A DNA stretch of 64,000 nucleotides from Halobaculum litoreum (GTDB lineage: Archaea > Halobacteriota > Halobacteria > Halobacteriales > Haloferacaceae), in the NCBI RefSeq assembly GCF_030127125.1, contig NZ_CP126156.1:372001-436000 (forward strand). Direction: 5' to 3'. How positions within the stretch are numbered: position 1 is the first letter of the stretch; every line of letters starts with the position of its first letter. Shown here piece by piece: positions 31,045 through 41,480 of this stretch. The notes below the pieces were generated by a model. That model was not told the origin of the DNA, did not search any database, and was given only the letters and a program-made list of their open reading frames with translations. A program made the translations under genes and the position numbers.

Positions 31045-32592
31045 TCACTCCCCGCTCGGGTACTCGTCGGGGTACGTCTCGTCGGCCATCGGGTTCTCGC
31101 GGTCGGTCGGCGGCTCTTGGACGGCGACGAACGGCTCCTCTTCGAGGTACTCGACCAGCGAGGTGGTGCCGACGAAGCCGCACGGCGACTTGCGCAGTTG
31201 GACGTACTGGAGGCCGCTCTCGGAGAGCCACGTCTCGATCACCTGCTCGGCGGTGTTCTCGAGGAACGCCGACACCTCGTCGGTCGCCACCCCGGGGTTG
31301 TGGACGTGGACGAGCGTGTCAGCCGGGCGGACGAGCCGCGACTCCTCGTGGTAGCGCAGTTCTCGCGTCGCCGCCGGGGAGAGGGCGTTCACGTACGCGT
31401 CGGCGTTCACCAGCGACGTGAGGTCGGCGTCGTCCCCCTCGGGGCGGATCGCGGCGAACGCCTCGCGCACCTCCGCGGCGCGCTCGGGGGCGTGGACGCC
31501 CTCGCAGTCGGCGTCCCACGTGCCGATGAGGTCGACGACGTGGAGGCGGCCGTCCGCGAGCAGCTCGTCGGCGTCGTAGCCGAACCCGGAAAGTACCGTC
31601 CGCAGGCCGTGCGGGCGCAGGTGGATCGTCGGCACGACGGCGACGCGGTCGCCGCGGTCCAGCGCCGCCCGGAGGATCGACCCGAGGAACGTCGACACGT
31701 TCGCGGTGCCGTCGTGTTCGAACAGCACGCCCGCGCCGGCGACGATGCCGCCGCCGACGAGTTGGTCGAAGCCGGCCACCCCGACGGGCCGGTGGCCGTG
31801 GGTCTTCACCGCCGGCGGCTGGCTCCGCCGCCCGGGCACCGCCCGGGCGCCGCGCTCGGCGTCGATGTGGAGTTCGAGCCGGCGGGTGTCGTGGTCGACG
31901 CCGCGGAGCTTCGCGACCTCGACGAAGCGGTGGCTGTCGTCGCGCACCCGCTCGCGCGACAGCGCGAGCACGCCGTGGGCGGCGTACTGGAGCAGGTCGC
32001 CGACCGAGTCGGCGCCGCCGTCCTCGGCGGTGAACAGCGCCGTCGCCGACCCCTCGTCGGTGAGCGTCGCGATCACGTCGAGGACCACCCGGCGGTAGGT
32101 GTGGGCGTCGGTGAACCCCGCGAGCCCGTTCGCGGAGTCGACGACGACCCGGTCGTAGTCGGCGTAGCGGCGGAACTCCTCGCGCAGCGTCCCGGGCGTC
32201 AACGGGCGGGTGTACTCTCCGAAAGCGAGGTCGCCGCCGACGCTGGCGTCGTCGTCGAGCCGTTGGAGGGTGAGCGTCTCCTCGGCTCCGTCGGGGTCGT
32301 CGAGGGTGACGCCCGGGGTCGCGTGCAGGGAGAGCACGTCGAGGCGGTCGTCGTCGAGGGCGAACGGGAACGCCGCGAACGACTGGGCCACGTCGTCGAG
32401 GGTCTGTTCGGTCGTCACGTACAGGCACCGCTCGCCCGCGCGCACGCCGGCGTCGAGGAACTGCATGCTCAGCGTCGACTTCCCCGTCCCGGGACCGCCC
32501 CGCGCCAGGGTGGTCTGTCCGCGGGGGAGGCCGCCGCGCAGCATCCGGTCGAGCACCTCGTCCCCGACGCTGGCAGTCGCGTCGTCGCTCAT
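31045..32592 (-). CDS. KaiC-like RecA-superfamily ATPase with a degenerate second domain
   Basis: 515 aa. The first domain has a complete Walker A (GGPGTGKST, residues 33-41) and a Walker B strand RVVVDSANGLAGF-like near 150, as in haloarchaeal KaiC/RAD55 proteins. The second domain begins VGVAGFDQLVGGGIVAGAGVLFEHDG, where the P-loop position keeps glycines but lacks GKT. The protein is therefore a tandem with one active and one apparently inactive ATP site. A signalling or DNA-related role is typical but unproven. ATG at 32592. Confidence 0.85.
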   Translation of the reverse strand: MSDDATASVGDEVLDRMLRGGLPRGQTTLARGGPGTGKSTLSMQFLDAGVRAGERCLYVTTEQTLDDVAQSFAAFPFALDDDRLDVLSLHATPGVTLDDPDGAEETLTLQRLDDDASVGGDLAFGEYTRPLTPGTLREEFRRYADYDRVVVDSANGLAGFTDAHTYRRVVLDVIATLTDEGSATALFTAEDGGADSVGDLLQYAAHGVLALSRERVRDDSHRFVEVAKLRGVDHDTRRLELHIDAERGARAVPGRRSQPPAVKTHGHRPVGVAGFDQLVGGGIVAGAGVLFEHDGTANVSTFLGSILRAALDRGDRVAVVPTIHLRPHGLRTVLSGFGYDADELLADGRLHVVDLIGTWDADCEGVHAPERAAEVREAFAAIRPEGDDADLTSLVNADAYVNALSPAATRELRYHEESRLVRPADTLVHVHNPGVATDEVSAFLENTAEQVIETWLSESGLQYVQLRKSPCGFVGTTSLVEYLEEEPFVAVQEPPTDRENPMADETYPDEYPSGE

Positions 32593-32705
32593 TCCTCCGA
32601 GAAGGCCCGTGAACCGACTTAACCGTACCGTCGGCGGCGAGGCGCGAGCGCCCGCCGCGACGGTCCTCCGAGGGGTTGAAGTGGCGCGGCCGCGTCCCTC
32701 GATCC

Positions 32706-33615
32706 ATGCAGATCGGTTCGCGCCGCTGTCTCGTCAACCCCCACAGCGGCACCGGCGACCACGCCGACCGCGTCCGCCGGGCGATGGAGGCGCGCGGCTT
32801 CGCCGTCACCGAGACCGACAGCGCCGCCCACACCGTCGAGTTGGCCGCCGAGGCCGGCCGCGAGGGCGTCGACGCTCGCGGTCTGCGGCGGCGACGGGAC
32901 GATCAACGACGCGATCCGGGGGCTGTTCCGCGCCGACGCGCTCGGCGACACCACGCTCGCGGTGCTGCCCGGGGGGACGGCGAACCTCCTCGCGGGCACC
33001 CTCGGCGTCGAGTCGCTCGACCACGGCATCGAACTGTCCGACACCGGCGAGGCGCGCCCGCTCGACGTGGGCGTCGCCGAGGGCGCCGCCGGGGAGTCCA
33101 CGGAGCCGTTCCTCGTGTCGTGTATCGCGGGCCTCCCCGCGAACGCCAGCACCGACACCTCCGGGGAGCTGAAGGAGCGGTTCGGCACCCTCGCGTTCCT
33201 CCTCACCGGCGCCCGCGAGACGGTGGCGTTCGACGGGCTCGACGTGCGCGTCGCGTCGCCGACGACAACGTGGGCGGGCGAGGCGACGTGCGTGCTCGTC
33301 GGCAACGCCCGGAAGTTCGTCGAGGAGGGCGGACAGGCCGACATGGAGGACGGCGAGTTCGACGTGGTCGTCGTCGAGCGGATGCCGGCGTCGGGCATGG
33401 CCGTCGAGGCGGCCGTCCACCGCCTGCTCGGCGAGGGCACCGAGGGCGTCACCCACTTCCGGGCGGGCGAACTCCACGTCGCCGCCGACGGCGACGAGCC
33501 GATCACGTTCAGCCGCGACGGCGAGGTGGCGACCCACGAGCGCCTCGACTTCCGCGCCCTCCCCGGCGCGCTCGACGTGCGGGTGGGCGACGACTACGTC
33601 CCGCACCCCGAGTAG
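32706..33615 (+). pseudogene. Diacylglycerol/lipid kinase family protein, frameshifted near 32876
   Basis: The N-terminal frame starts at ATG 32706 (CLVNPHSGTGDHADRVRRAM). After GREGVDA it must shift to reach LAVCGGDGTINDAIRGLF, the nucleotide-binding GGDGT motif of the family. The rest (VLPGGTANLLAGTLGV and on to VGDDYVPHPE) continues to 33615. One missing C near 32876 explains the break. The complete protein would be about 302 aa and phosphorylate a lipid or sphingoid-like alcohol. An assembly error is the likeliest cause. Confidence 0.8.
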
Positions 33616-33698
33616 CCGCCGGCCGGACGCGTCGGCGATCCGACGCGACCCGCCGCGCTCCGTCGGCCTTTTGTCCGGGTCGCCACTCCGCCGAGCCG

Positions 33699-35326
33699 AT
33701 GGACTCCGGGGAGGCGGCGGCCGACGGCGACGCGGGGGCGGACGCCGACGCGGCCACCGACGCCGCCGACGCCGCCGGCGGGCGGTTCGCGGACGGCGAG
33801 TCCCCGGACGAGCGGCTCGCGGACGCGCTCGAACGGGTCGCCCACGGGGCGGTCGTCTCGACGCCGAGCATCCTCCTCCAGCGCGGCCTGGCGCTCGCGT
33901 TCACCGCGCTTCTCACCAACACGTTCGCCGCGGGGCCGTACGGCCTGTTCGCGCTGGCGCGGCGGCTCCAACGGTTCTTGCGACGGCTCGCGCTCGGGTT
34001 CGCCGGCGGGCTCAGCCGGTTCCTCCCGACGACGGAGACGGCCGCCGAGCGCGACGCCATCGCGACGTTCGCGGTCGCGCTCGTCGTCGCGGTCGCGGCG
34101 CTGTTCGGCGCGGCGCTGTACGTCGCGGCGCCGACGGTCGCCGCGCGCTCGGGCGAGGCGCCCCGGTTCGCGCTGTACCTCCGCGTGTTCGCCGTGGGGC
34201 TGCCGGCGTCGGTCGCGCTGTTCGCCGTCGCGCGGCTCATGCGCGCCACCGAGGAGGTGACGGCGCTGAACCTCCTCCAGCGGCTCGCGTTCCCGGCCGC
34301 CCAACTGGTCGTCGGCGCCGTCGGCGCCGTCGTGCTCGGCGACCTCGTCGGCGTCGCGGTCGGCGTCCCGCTGGCGATGGGGGTCGTCGCGCTCGGCGGC
34401 GCGGCGTGGCTCGCGCGGTCGCGCGGCTTCCGCCCCGGATCCGCGTCCCCGACGGCGACGCCGTCCGGCGGCGCTACGTCGGCTACACGTTCCCGCTGTT
34501 CCTCAGCGGCTTCGCGACGACGACCCAGCGGCTCGGCTTCTACCCCCTCATCGCGGTGTTCCTCTCGGGCACGGCCGGCGGCGTGTTCGCGGTGGGCGTG
34601 CTCGTCGGGAGTCTCGTGCGCCTGCCGCTGATGGCGATCAACCAGTTCGTCCCGCCGGTCGCGGCCGCGCTCAACGACGAGGGGCACGGCGAGGCGCTGG
34701 CGCGGCTGTACCACGTCACGAGCCGGATCGTCCTCGTCGGCGTCGCCGCCCTCTCGATCCCGGTGGTCGTGTACCGCGAGTCGGTGATGGCGCTGTTCGG
34801 GCCGACGTTCGTCCGCTACGCGCCGCTGCTCCCGGGGTTCGTCGCCGCGCAGTTCCTCGCGTGTGCCGCCGGGAGCGTCGGCATCCTCCTGCGGATGACC
34901 GACCACCAGCGCGCCCTCCTCGTCGTCAACACCGCCATCACGCTGTTCCTCGCGGTCACGGCGATCCCGCTGACGATCGAGTTCGGCCTCGCGGGACTCG
35001 TCGCCAGTTACCTGCTCATGCTCGGCGTGAACAACGGGCTGGAGGTGGCGGTGTTGTACCGCGTCGAGGGGCTCCAGCCGTTCACGCTCGCGCACGGGAA
35101 GCCGCTCGTCGCGGCGCTCCCGTTCGTGCTCGTCGCGCTCGCGGCGCGGGCGGCGCTTCCCGGGGCCGCGGCCGCGGTCGTCGGCACCGCCGTCGGGCTC
35201 GCGGCGTACGCCGCCGTGTTGTGGGCGCTGGGGTTCTCCGCGGCCGAGCGCCGGCTGGTGGCGGTGCTGGTCGAGCGGTACGGGGCGGCGTTCGGCCGCC
35301 TCCGCCGGCGCCTCGGCGACGCCTGA
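33699..35326 (+). pseudogene. Polysaccharide flippase (Wzx/MATE-like), frameshifted near 34438
   Basis: About 540 aa when joined. The first frame from ATG 33699 has an acidic N-terminal tail and helices from VVSTPSILLQRGLALAFTALL to VALGGAAWLARSRGFRP; the second continues RVPDGDAVRRRYVGYTFPLFLSGFA to the end. The polysaccharide-biosynthesis fold (12-14 helices) is complete. A single missing C/G in CCCCGG at about 34433-34439 accounts for the shift. It probably moves lipid-linked glycans for S-layer or surface glycosylation, in keeping with two glycosyltransferase genes about 10 kb further on. Confidence 0.8.
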
Positions 35327-35428
35327 CGACCGGGCGGTCGTCGGCCGCCGCGGTCGCGGTAAACTGCGGTGAACTCGCGTCGCGCCGTCGTCGGTAGCTA
35401 CAGGAACCCTGCCGGCAACACGCCCAGT

Positions 35429-36340
35429 ATGGCCGACGTAGACCCCGACGCCGCCGAGGCGATGCCCGCCGGACCGGACCGCGCCGACCCCCCGTTCGAG
35501 GGACCCGACCTCTCCGGGTCGACCGCGTTCGTCACCGGGACGACCCGGGGCATCGGCAAGCGGATCGCGCTCACGCTCGCCGAACACGGCTGTAACGTCG
35601 TCTCGACGGGGAAGACCGCCGAACCCGGCGGCGACCTCCCCGGCACGATCCACAAGACGGCCGAGCAGTGCGAGGCCCGCGGCGTCGACGCCCACGCGAT
35701 CCAGCTGAACGTGCGCGACGAGGACGCCGTCGAGGCGGCCGTCGAGGAGGCGATCGATGAGTTCGGCACGGTCGACATCGTGATCAACAACGCCTCGGCG
35801 ATCCAGTTGGCGAACGTCGCCGACCTCCCCGCGAACCGCTTCGACCTGCTGACGGACGTGAACGTCCGCGGCACGTACCTCGTCTCGCGGGCGTTCCTCC
35901 CGCACCTCCGCGAGCAGGCGGGCGGGTGGATCCTCACGAACGCGCCGCCGATCGCCGTCGACCGCGCGCCCGGCAAGGCCGCCTACGCGTGGTCGAAGCT
36001 CGGCATGTCGTTCGTCACGCTGTCGCTCGCGCAGGAACTCGCGGGCGACGACATCGGCTGTAACACGTTCTGGCCGGTCACCGCGGTCGACACCCGCGCG
36101 ACCCGCTACTTCGGGCTCGGTACCGAGGACGACTGGCGGACGCCGCACGTGCTCGCGGACGCCGTGCTGGCGATCCTCGACCGCGACCCGGGCGAGTACA
36201 CCGGGCACTCGGTGTACGACGAGGACCTCCTGCGCGCCGCGGGGGCGACCGACGCGGACCTCTCGGCGTACAACTGCACCGAGGGCGACCCCGCACCCAC
36301 CTCCGCGCAGATGTTCGACCCCGAGTACGTCCGCGAGTAG
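35429..36340 (+). CDS. SDR family NAD(P)-dependent oxidoreductase
   Basis: 303 aa. The Rossmann motif is TGTTRGIGKRIAL and the structural NNAS is DIVINNASAIQLA. The active-site Y-x-x-x-K is AAYAWSKLGMSF, with the serine position occupied by residues in LTNAPPIA rather than the usual Ser, which may affect activity. The family acts on alcohols or ketones; this resembles the SDR branch of HSDL2-type proteins. ATG at 35429. Confidence 0.88.
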   Translation: MADVDPDAAEAMPAGPDRADPPFEGPDLSGSTAFVTGTTRGIGKRIALTLAEHGCNVVSTGKTAEPGGDLPGTIHKTAEQCEARGVDAHAIQLNVRDEDAVEAAVEEAIDEFGTVDIVINNASAIQLANVADLPANRFDLLTDVNVRGTYLVSRAFLPHLREQAGGWILTNAPPIAVDRAPGKAAYAWSKLGMSFVTLSLAQELAGDDIGCNTFWPVTAVDTRATRYFGLGTEDDWRTPHVLADAVLAILDRDPGEYTGHSVYDEDLLRAAGATDADLSAYNCTEGDPAPTSAQMFDPEYVRE

Positions 36341-36426
36341 TCGGGGGCGACCCGACCGCTGGGCACGGTTCCGGCGCCGCCGGAACTGCCACCGAGCACT
36401 TTTGACTGGCGCGCCGACTCGGGTGC

Positions 36427-36552
36427 GTGCGCCTCTCCACCATCGTGTTGCTAGTCGGTCTCGGCCTGTTCGTGCTCCCGATCCCGGGAACGTTCATTCT
36501 CGGCGGGCTGACGCTGCTCGTCGGCGGGGGCCTGCGCTTCCTGGGGGAGTGA
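36427..36552 (+). CDS. 41-residue hydrophobic small membrane protein
   Basis: A very short but convincing gene: GTG CGC CTC start, then TIVLLVGLGLFVLPIPGTFIL and GGLTLLVGGGLRFLGE before TGA at 36550. It forms two hydrophobic hairpin segments with a PIPGT turn, a pattern I associate with a conserved haloarchaeal small membrane protein. It lies in the gap between the SDR gene and kynureninase. CTTTTGAC just upstream could include its promoter. Confidence 0.7.
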   Translation: MRLSTIVLLVGLGLFVLPIPGTFILGGLTLLVGGGLRFLGE

Positions 36553-36582
36553 GCAGCCCGCTCGCGGTTCCGGGGCCGCGGC

Positions 36583-37932
36583 TCAGGTGACGCCGCCGCC
36601 GCGCGGGTCGTACTCCAGGTGGGCGTCCGCCGCGACGATCTCGTCGATCGTCTCGACCACGCGGTACACGTCTTCGAAGCGGGTGTACATGGGCGCCGGA
36701 CAGACGCGGACGACGTTCGGCGGCCGGAAGTCGACGACAACGCCGCGGTCGCGCAGCGCCTCGCTCACGCGGTACCCCTCCGGGTGTTCGATGGCGACGT
36801 GGCCGCCGCGGCGGGGGTGCTCCCGCGGGGTTCCCACGGAGAAGTCGTCGCCGAGGCGGTCGTCGACCAACTCGATCAGGTAGTCGGTGAGCGCGAGCGA
36901 CTTCTCGCGGACGCGCTCGACGCCCGCCTCGCGGATCAACTCGGTCGCGCCCTCGATGGGCGCCGACGACAGCATCGGCACGGTGCCGATCTGCCAGGCG
37001 CCGGCGGTGCCGGCGTGGTCGTACGTGTGGCGCATCTCGAACTGCGTCGACTTGTCGTTGCCCCACCAGCCCGCCAGCGCGGGGGTGGCGTCGTGGTGGC
37101 GCTCGTGGACGTACAGCCCCGCCGTCGCGCCGGGGCCGCCGTTGAGGTACTTGTACGAACACCACACCGCGAAGTCGGCGCCCTCGTCGTCGCGGCCGGC
37201 GTCGCCGAGCGCGTGGTCGACGACCCCCACCGAGTGGGCGCAGTCGAACCCCGCGAGCGCGCCGTGCTCGTGGGCGGCGGCGGTGATCCGGTCGACGTCC
37301 AGCAGCTGGCCCGAGCGGTACAGCACCGACGGCATGAACACGATGCCGACGTCGTCGCGCTCGCGGAGCGCGGCCTCGACGTCGGCCTCGTCGATCGTTC
37401 GGCCGTCCCGGGACTCGACGGCGACCAACTGCTCGTCGGGGTCGATGCCGCGCTGGCGGAACTGCGCGCGGATCGCGTAGTGGTCGGTCGGGAAGTCCAG
37501 ATCGTTGACGAGCACCGCGGGCGGGTCGGCCGCGGGGTCGGGGCCGGCGGGGGTGCCGGGCAGGGTGTCGAGGAAGGTCCCGATCAGCGTGTGGATGTTC
37601 ACCGTCGTCGAGTTGGCGACGACGACCTCCTCCTCGCGGGCGCCGACCAGCGGCGCGAGCAGGTCGCCGAGGTGCTCGCCGTAGTGGAACCAGTCGGGGT
37701 CGGCCGCCTCCCACCCCCGGATCGCCAGCTCCCGCCACTCGTCGACGACGCGCTCCAGCGTCGCGAGCGCGGCGTCTGGCGCCAGCCCCAGCGAGTTGCC
37801 GTCCATGTAGCGCTCGCCGTCGGGCACCGCGAAGTGGTCGCGGTAGCCGGCGAGGGGGTCGGCGGCGTCGCGCTCGCGGGCGCCCTCCAGGGTGTGGGCG
37901 GACTCCGTCCCGGCGGCGTCCGTGTCGGTCAT
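36583..37932 (-). CDS. kynU: Kynureninase
   Basis: 449-aa PLP enzyme splitting L-kynurenine (or 3-hydroxykynurenine) to anthranilate and alanine in tryptophan breakdown. The pattern MDGNSLGLAPDAALATLE is the family start. FDCAHSVGVVDHAL carries the Asp that binds the PLP nitrogen, and WCSYKYLNGGPG the Schiff-base lysine. The length fits. ATG at 37932. No other tryptophan-catabolism gene is adjacent. Confidence 0.92.
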   Translation of the reverse strand: MTDTDAAGTESAHTLEGARERDAADPLAGYRDHFAVPDGERYMDGNSLGLAPDAALATLERVVDEWRELAIRGWEAADPDWFHYGEHLGDLLAPLVGAREEEVVVANSTTVNIHTLIGTFLDTLPGTPAGPDPAADPPAVLVNDLDFPTDHYAIRAQFRQRGIDPDEQLVAVESRDGRTIDEADVEAALRERDDVGIVFMPSVLYRSGQLLDVDRITAAAHEHGALAGFDCAHSVGVVDHALGDAGRDDEGADFAVWCSYKYLNGGPGATAGLYVHERHHDATPALAGWWGNDKSTQFEMRHTYDHAGTAGAWQIGTVPMLSSAPIEGATELIREAGVERVREKSLALTDYLIELVDDRLGDDFSVGTPREHPRRGGHVAIEHPEGYRVSEALRDRGVVVDFRPPNVVRVCPAPMYTRFEDVYRVVETIDEIVAADAHLEYDPRGGGVT

Positions 37933-37981
37933 GCGGCCGGGTTGGGAGGGCGGGGGCAAGGGCTTGCCGCCTCCGGCCGGG

Positions 37982-39243
37982 TCAGCCGTCGCCGGCCGGC
38001 TCGTCCGTCCCGCGCCCGTCGTCGGCGCCGTGGTCGCCCACGAGCAGGAGGAGGCCGCCGGCGACGACGACGCCCGCGGCGACCGCGAACGAGACGGTCC
38101 GCACGGCGCCGGCGTACCCCAGCGGCTCGGTGAGGAGCGTGACGACGGCGCCCATCGCGACCGGCGCCCCGGTCGAGCCGACGCGGCCGACGGACTCGCC
38201 GAGGCTGACGAGCCCCCGCGGAGGTCGTCGCCCGCGAGCCCGGTGATCGCCGAGCGGTACAGCGTGAGCGCGACCGAGAACCCCGCGCCGACGGGGACGC
38301 CCGCAAGCAGCGCGACCGGGACCGACGGGGCCGCCGCCAGCCCCGCGAGGCCGACGGCGGCGACGACCAGCGCCGCGAACGTCGGAGCGGTCCGGCCGAA
38401 CCGCGCGGTGACGCGCCCCGTCTGGGTCGTCGCCGCGGCGCTGGTGACGGAGGCGACGGCGACGAGCGCGCCCGCCGCGCCGGGCGACCCGCCGAGCAGG
38501 CGCACCACCACGATGGAGTTGTAGGTGAGGAACGCGAACCAGAGGAACCCCGGCGCGGCGCGGCCGACGAGCGTCGCCGCGACCCGACCGCGGGTCGCGA
38601 GCGCGAGCAGGTCGCGCACGCCCGCCCCGTCGTCGTCGGCGTCGCCGCCGAGGTCGGCCGACTCGTCGAACACCAGCCACACCGCCACCGCGACTGGGAG
38701 CGCCGCGGCGTACAGCGCGAACGGCGCCCACCACGCGAGCGCGACGAGGAGGCCGGACAACAGCGGGAACACGGTGAGCGACGCCCCCACGGCGGTGAAG
38801 CGCACGCCCTGCGCCGCCGACTCGCGGGCGCCCGAGAACAGGTCGCCCGTCGCCGTGATCAGGATCGGCCCGATGCCGGTGTAGCCGACGCCCTGCAGGA
38901 GGCGGAGCCCGAGGGCGGCGCGGAAGTCGGTCGTGAGCGTCAGGGCGACGCCGGCGAGGCCGAACAGCGCCAGTCCCGCTGTCAACACCGGCTTGCGCCC
39001 GTAGCGGTCCGCGAGGACGCCCGAGAGGGGGATACAGACGATGCCGGGCGCGGTGAACGCCGACAGCAGGAGCGCGACCTCCGCGGGCGGCACGCCGTAC
39101 GGGCCGGCGAGCGTCTCGACGACCGGGGAGACGACGGACGCGCCCATCGGCGAGATGAGCGACGCGAGGAGGAGGAGCCGGAAGTCCCGGTCGGCGAGCA
39201 CGTCGGCGTCGGCGCCGACGATCGAACGGAGCGAGAGCGACAC
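37982..39243 (-). pseudogene. MFS transporter, frameshifted near 38215
   Basis: A 12-helix major-facilitator carrier, about 420 aa when repaired. The loop VLADRYGRKPVL is the MFS signature between helices 2 and 3. The first frame runs from GTG 39243 to AGDDLRGG; the last part (LVSLGESVGRVGSTGAPVAMG and on to GTDEPAGDG) is in another frame. The break is at a five-base run 38213-38217, and one more G on the coding strand repairs it. Substrate unknown. It follows kynU in reverse with a 49-bp gap and may share regulation. Confidence 0.8.
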
Positions 39244-39359
39244 ACGACCCGGTCGGCGGCGGCCGCGCAAGAGCCACACGGTCGCGGCCGACCCCACCGC
39301 GGCCCGCGCGGTCGACGGAATTCGGGCGGTTCATACCCGAGTCGCCCCTCGCGACGGGC

Positions 39360-40364
39360 ATGACCGACGCCGACCCGGCCGCCGACGCCGCGGCCGACGC
39401 CGGACCGCACGCCGACCGCGACCCCGCGCTCGACCCGGCCGCCGCCGTCGTCGCCGACATCGAGGCGATGGGGGTGCCGCCGTGGCACGCCCTCTCCGTC
39501 GCGGAGGCGCGCCGGATCGAGGACGACCTGTTCGGGGGCGACGGCGGCCCCGACGAGCGGCTGCCGGTCGCCTCGACGCTCGATCTGGGCATCGAGGGGC
39601 CCGACGGCGACGACCTCCCGCTGCGGGTGTACCGGCCCGCCGAGACGCCCGCGCCGACGCTGGTGTTCTTCCACGGCGGCGGCTGGTGTCTCGGCACGCT
39701 CGACTCGGCGGACGACCTCGCGCGCCGCCTGTGCCGGCGCGTCGGCGCCGTGGTCGTCTCCGTCGACTACCGGCTGGCGCCCGAACACCCCTTCCCCGCG
39801 CCCGTCGACGACGCCGTCCGGGCGCTGGAGTGGACCCGCGAACACGGGGCGACGCTCGGCGGGAACGGCGTCGTCGGCGTCGCCGGCTCCTCGGCGGGCG
39901 GGACCCTCGCGGCGGCGGCGGCGCTCGCGACCCCCGACGACACGGTGCCGGCGGTCCAGACGCTGCTGTACCCGATCACCGACCGCGCGTTCGTCACCGA
40001 CTCCTACGAGGCGAACGCCGACGGCCCGCTCCTGACCCGGGCGGACATGCGCCACTTCTGGCGGACGTACCTCCGCTCGGACGTCGACGCGGCCAACCCC
40101 TACGCCGCGCCGCTGCGGGCGGCCGACCTCTCGCACACCGCGCCCGCGGTCGTCGTCACCGGCGAGTGCGACCCGCTGCGCGACGACGGCGCCGCCTACG
40201 CCGCCCGGCTCGCGGACGCCGGCGTCGCGGTCGACCACCTCGACTACGACGGGATGTGCCACGGCTTCCTGTCGTTCGCCGACGACGTGGCCGCCGCCGA
40301 CGCCGCGTTCGACGACCTCGCGGCGGCGACGCGCGACCGGCTCGCGGCCGCGGCCGACGACTGA
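39360..40364 (+). CDS. Alpha/beta hydrolase, hormone-sensitive-lipase type
   Basis: 334-aa esterase. The oxyanion motif is FFHGGGWCLG, the nucleophile elbow GSSAGG, the acid in ECDPLRDDG and the histidine in MCHGF, the full catalytic triad. The N-terminal 30 residues are acidic and Ala-rich. ATG at 39360; TTCATACCC about 25-29 nt before it is a suitable TATA box, so the message may be leaderless. Substrate probably short-chain esters. Confidence 0.9.
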   Translation: MTDADPAADAAADAGPHADRDPALDPAAAVVADIEAMGVPPWHALSVAEARRIEDDLFGGDGGPDERLPVASTLDLGIEGPDGDDLPLRVYRPAETPAPTLVFFHGGGWCLGTLDSADDLARRLCRRVGAVVVSVDYRLAPEHPFPAPVDDAVRALEWTREHGATLGGNGVVGVAGSSAGGTLAAAAALATPDDTVPAVQTLLYPITDRAFVTDSYEANADGPLLTRADMRHFWRTYLRSDVDAANPYAAPLRAADLSHTAPAVVVTGECDPLRDDGAAYAARLADAGVAVDHLDYDGMCHGFLSFADDVAAADAAFDDLAAATRDRLAAAADD

Positions 40365-40385
40365 GCCGGGTCCGACCCGGCGGCC

Positions 40386-41396
40386 TCACTCGTCGCCGAT
40401 CCCGAGGGCGTCGAACAGACGGGCCGCGACGAGGTCGTCGACGAGGCCGAACAGCCGCTCGTCGTCGTCGGCGGCGTCGGCGAAGATCCCGAGCGGGATC
40501 TGGCCGCCGGCGACGTCGTGGTGGCCGCCCGCGCTGCCCACGTCGTCGAACGCTGCGCGCAGCACCTCCCCCGCGTGGACCCGCGGGTCCGGCGACCGGG
40601 CGCTGAGGTGGACCGCGTCGTGGACGATGCCGAAGACGATGGCCGTCTCGACGCCCTCCAGCGTCGCGAGGTAGTCGGCCGCCTGCGGCAGCGCGTCCCG
40701 CTCGCCGGTCCGACCGACGTGGGAGACGAGCACCGCGTGGGCGACCGTGCGGTTGGCGATGGCGGTCGCGATGGTGTCGAGCGTCTCGCCGGTCACCGAC
40801 GGCGCGACGAGCCGGCGGAGCGTCTCCTGATCGACCGTGTCGTGGAGGAAGCCCGCGGCGTCGTACTCGGCGCGCGTCGTGCCGCGGAGGTACGCCAGCG
40901 TCTCGCTGCGGATCGCGATCGACAGCGCCGTCGCGAGCACCGAGTCCACCTCGGTGTCGAGCGCGCGGAGGTACTGCGTCATGATGGTCGCGGTGGCGCC
41001 GATCTCCTCGCGTCGGTCGACGAACGTCGCCTCGACGCCCTCCGCCGGGTGGTGGTCGACGACGACGTCGACGTGGGTGCCCTCCGGCACGTCGTTGTTG
41101 TCGCCGGGGATCGAGTGGTCGACGAACGCCAGCAGCGACCCCGGGGCGCGGTCGACGATCGCGTCGGCGTCGAACGCCTTGAGGTCGATGTCGAGGAGGT
41201 TGACGAACGCGCGGTTCTGCTGGTGGGAGATGTCGCCGCTGTAGAGGATGTGGCGCTCGTCGATGCCGGCCGCCGCCGCGATCCGGCCGAGCGCGAGCGC
41301 GCTGGCGAGACAGTCCGGGTCGGGGTTGTTGTGGCAGACGATGTTGATCTCGCTCCCGCCCGTGAGCAGGTCGTACAGCCGTTCGGGAGGGCTCAT
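40386..41396 (-). CDS. DHH family phosphoesterase
   Basis: 336 aa. NNPDPDCLASALAL gives the first Asp pair of the DHH domain, VVVDHHPAE the DHH motif itself, and GGHHDVAGGQIPLG the DHHA1 glycine-rich site. Members cleave phosphodiester bonds of short oligo- or cyclic nucleotides. The protein is complete. ATG at 41396. Convergent with the esterase; not in an obvious operon. Confidence 0.9.
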   Translation of the reverse strand: MSPPERLYDLLTGGSEINIVCHNNPDPDCLASALALGRIAAAAGIDERHILYSGDISHQQNRAFVNLLDIDLKAFDADAIVDRAPGSLLAFVDHSIPGDNNDVPEGTHVDVVVDHHPAEGVEATFVDRREEIGATATIMTQYLRALDTEVDSVLATALSIAIRSETLAYLRGTTRAEYDAAGFLHDTVDQETLRRLVAPSVTGETLDTIATAIANRTVAHAVLVSHVGRTGERDALPQAADYLATLEGVETAIVFGIVHDAVHLSARSPDPRVHAGEVLRAAFDDVGSAGGHHDVAGGQIPLGIFADAADDDERLFGLVDDLVAARLFDALGIGDE

Positions 41397-41480
41397 CCCC
41401 GATCCATCGCCGGGAGCGGGGTTAGCGGTGCCGTCGATTCGACGGCCGTCGGAATCGCTCGTGCCGGGCCGTCGACCCCG

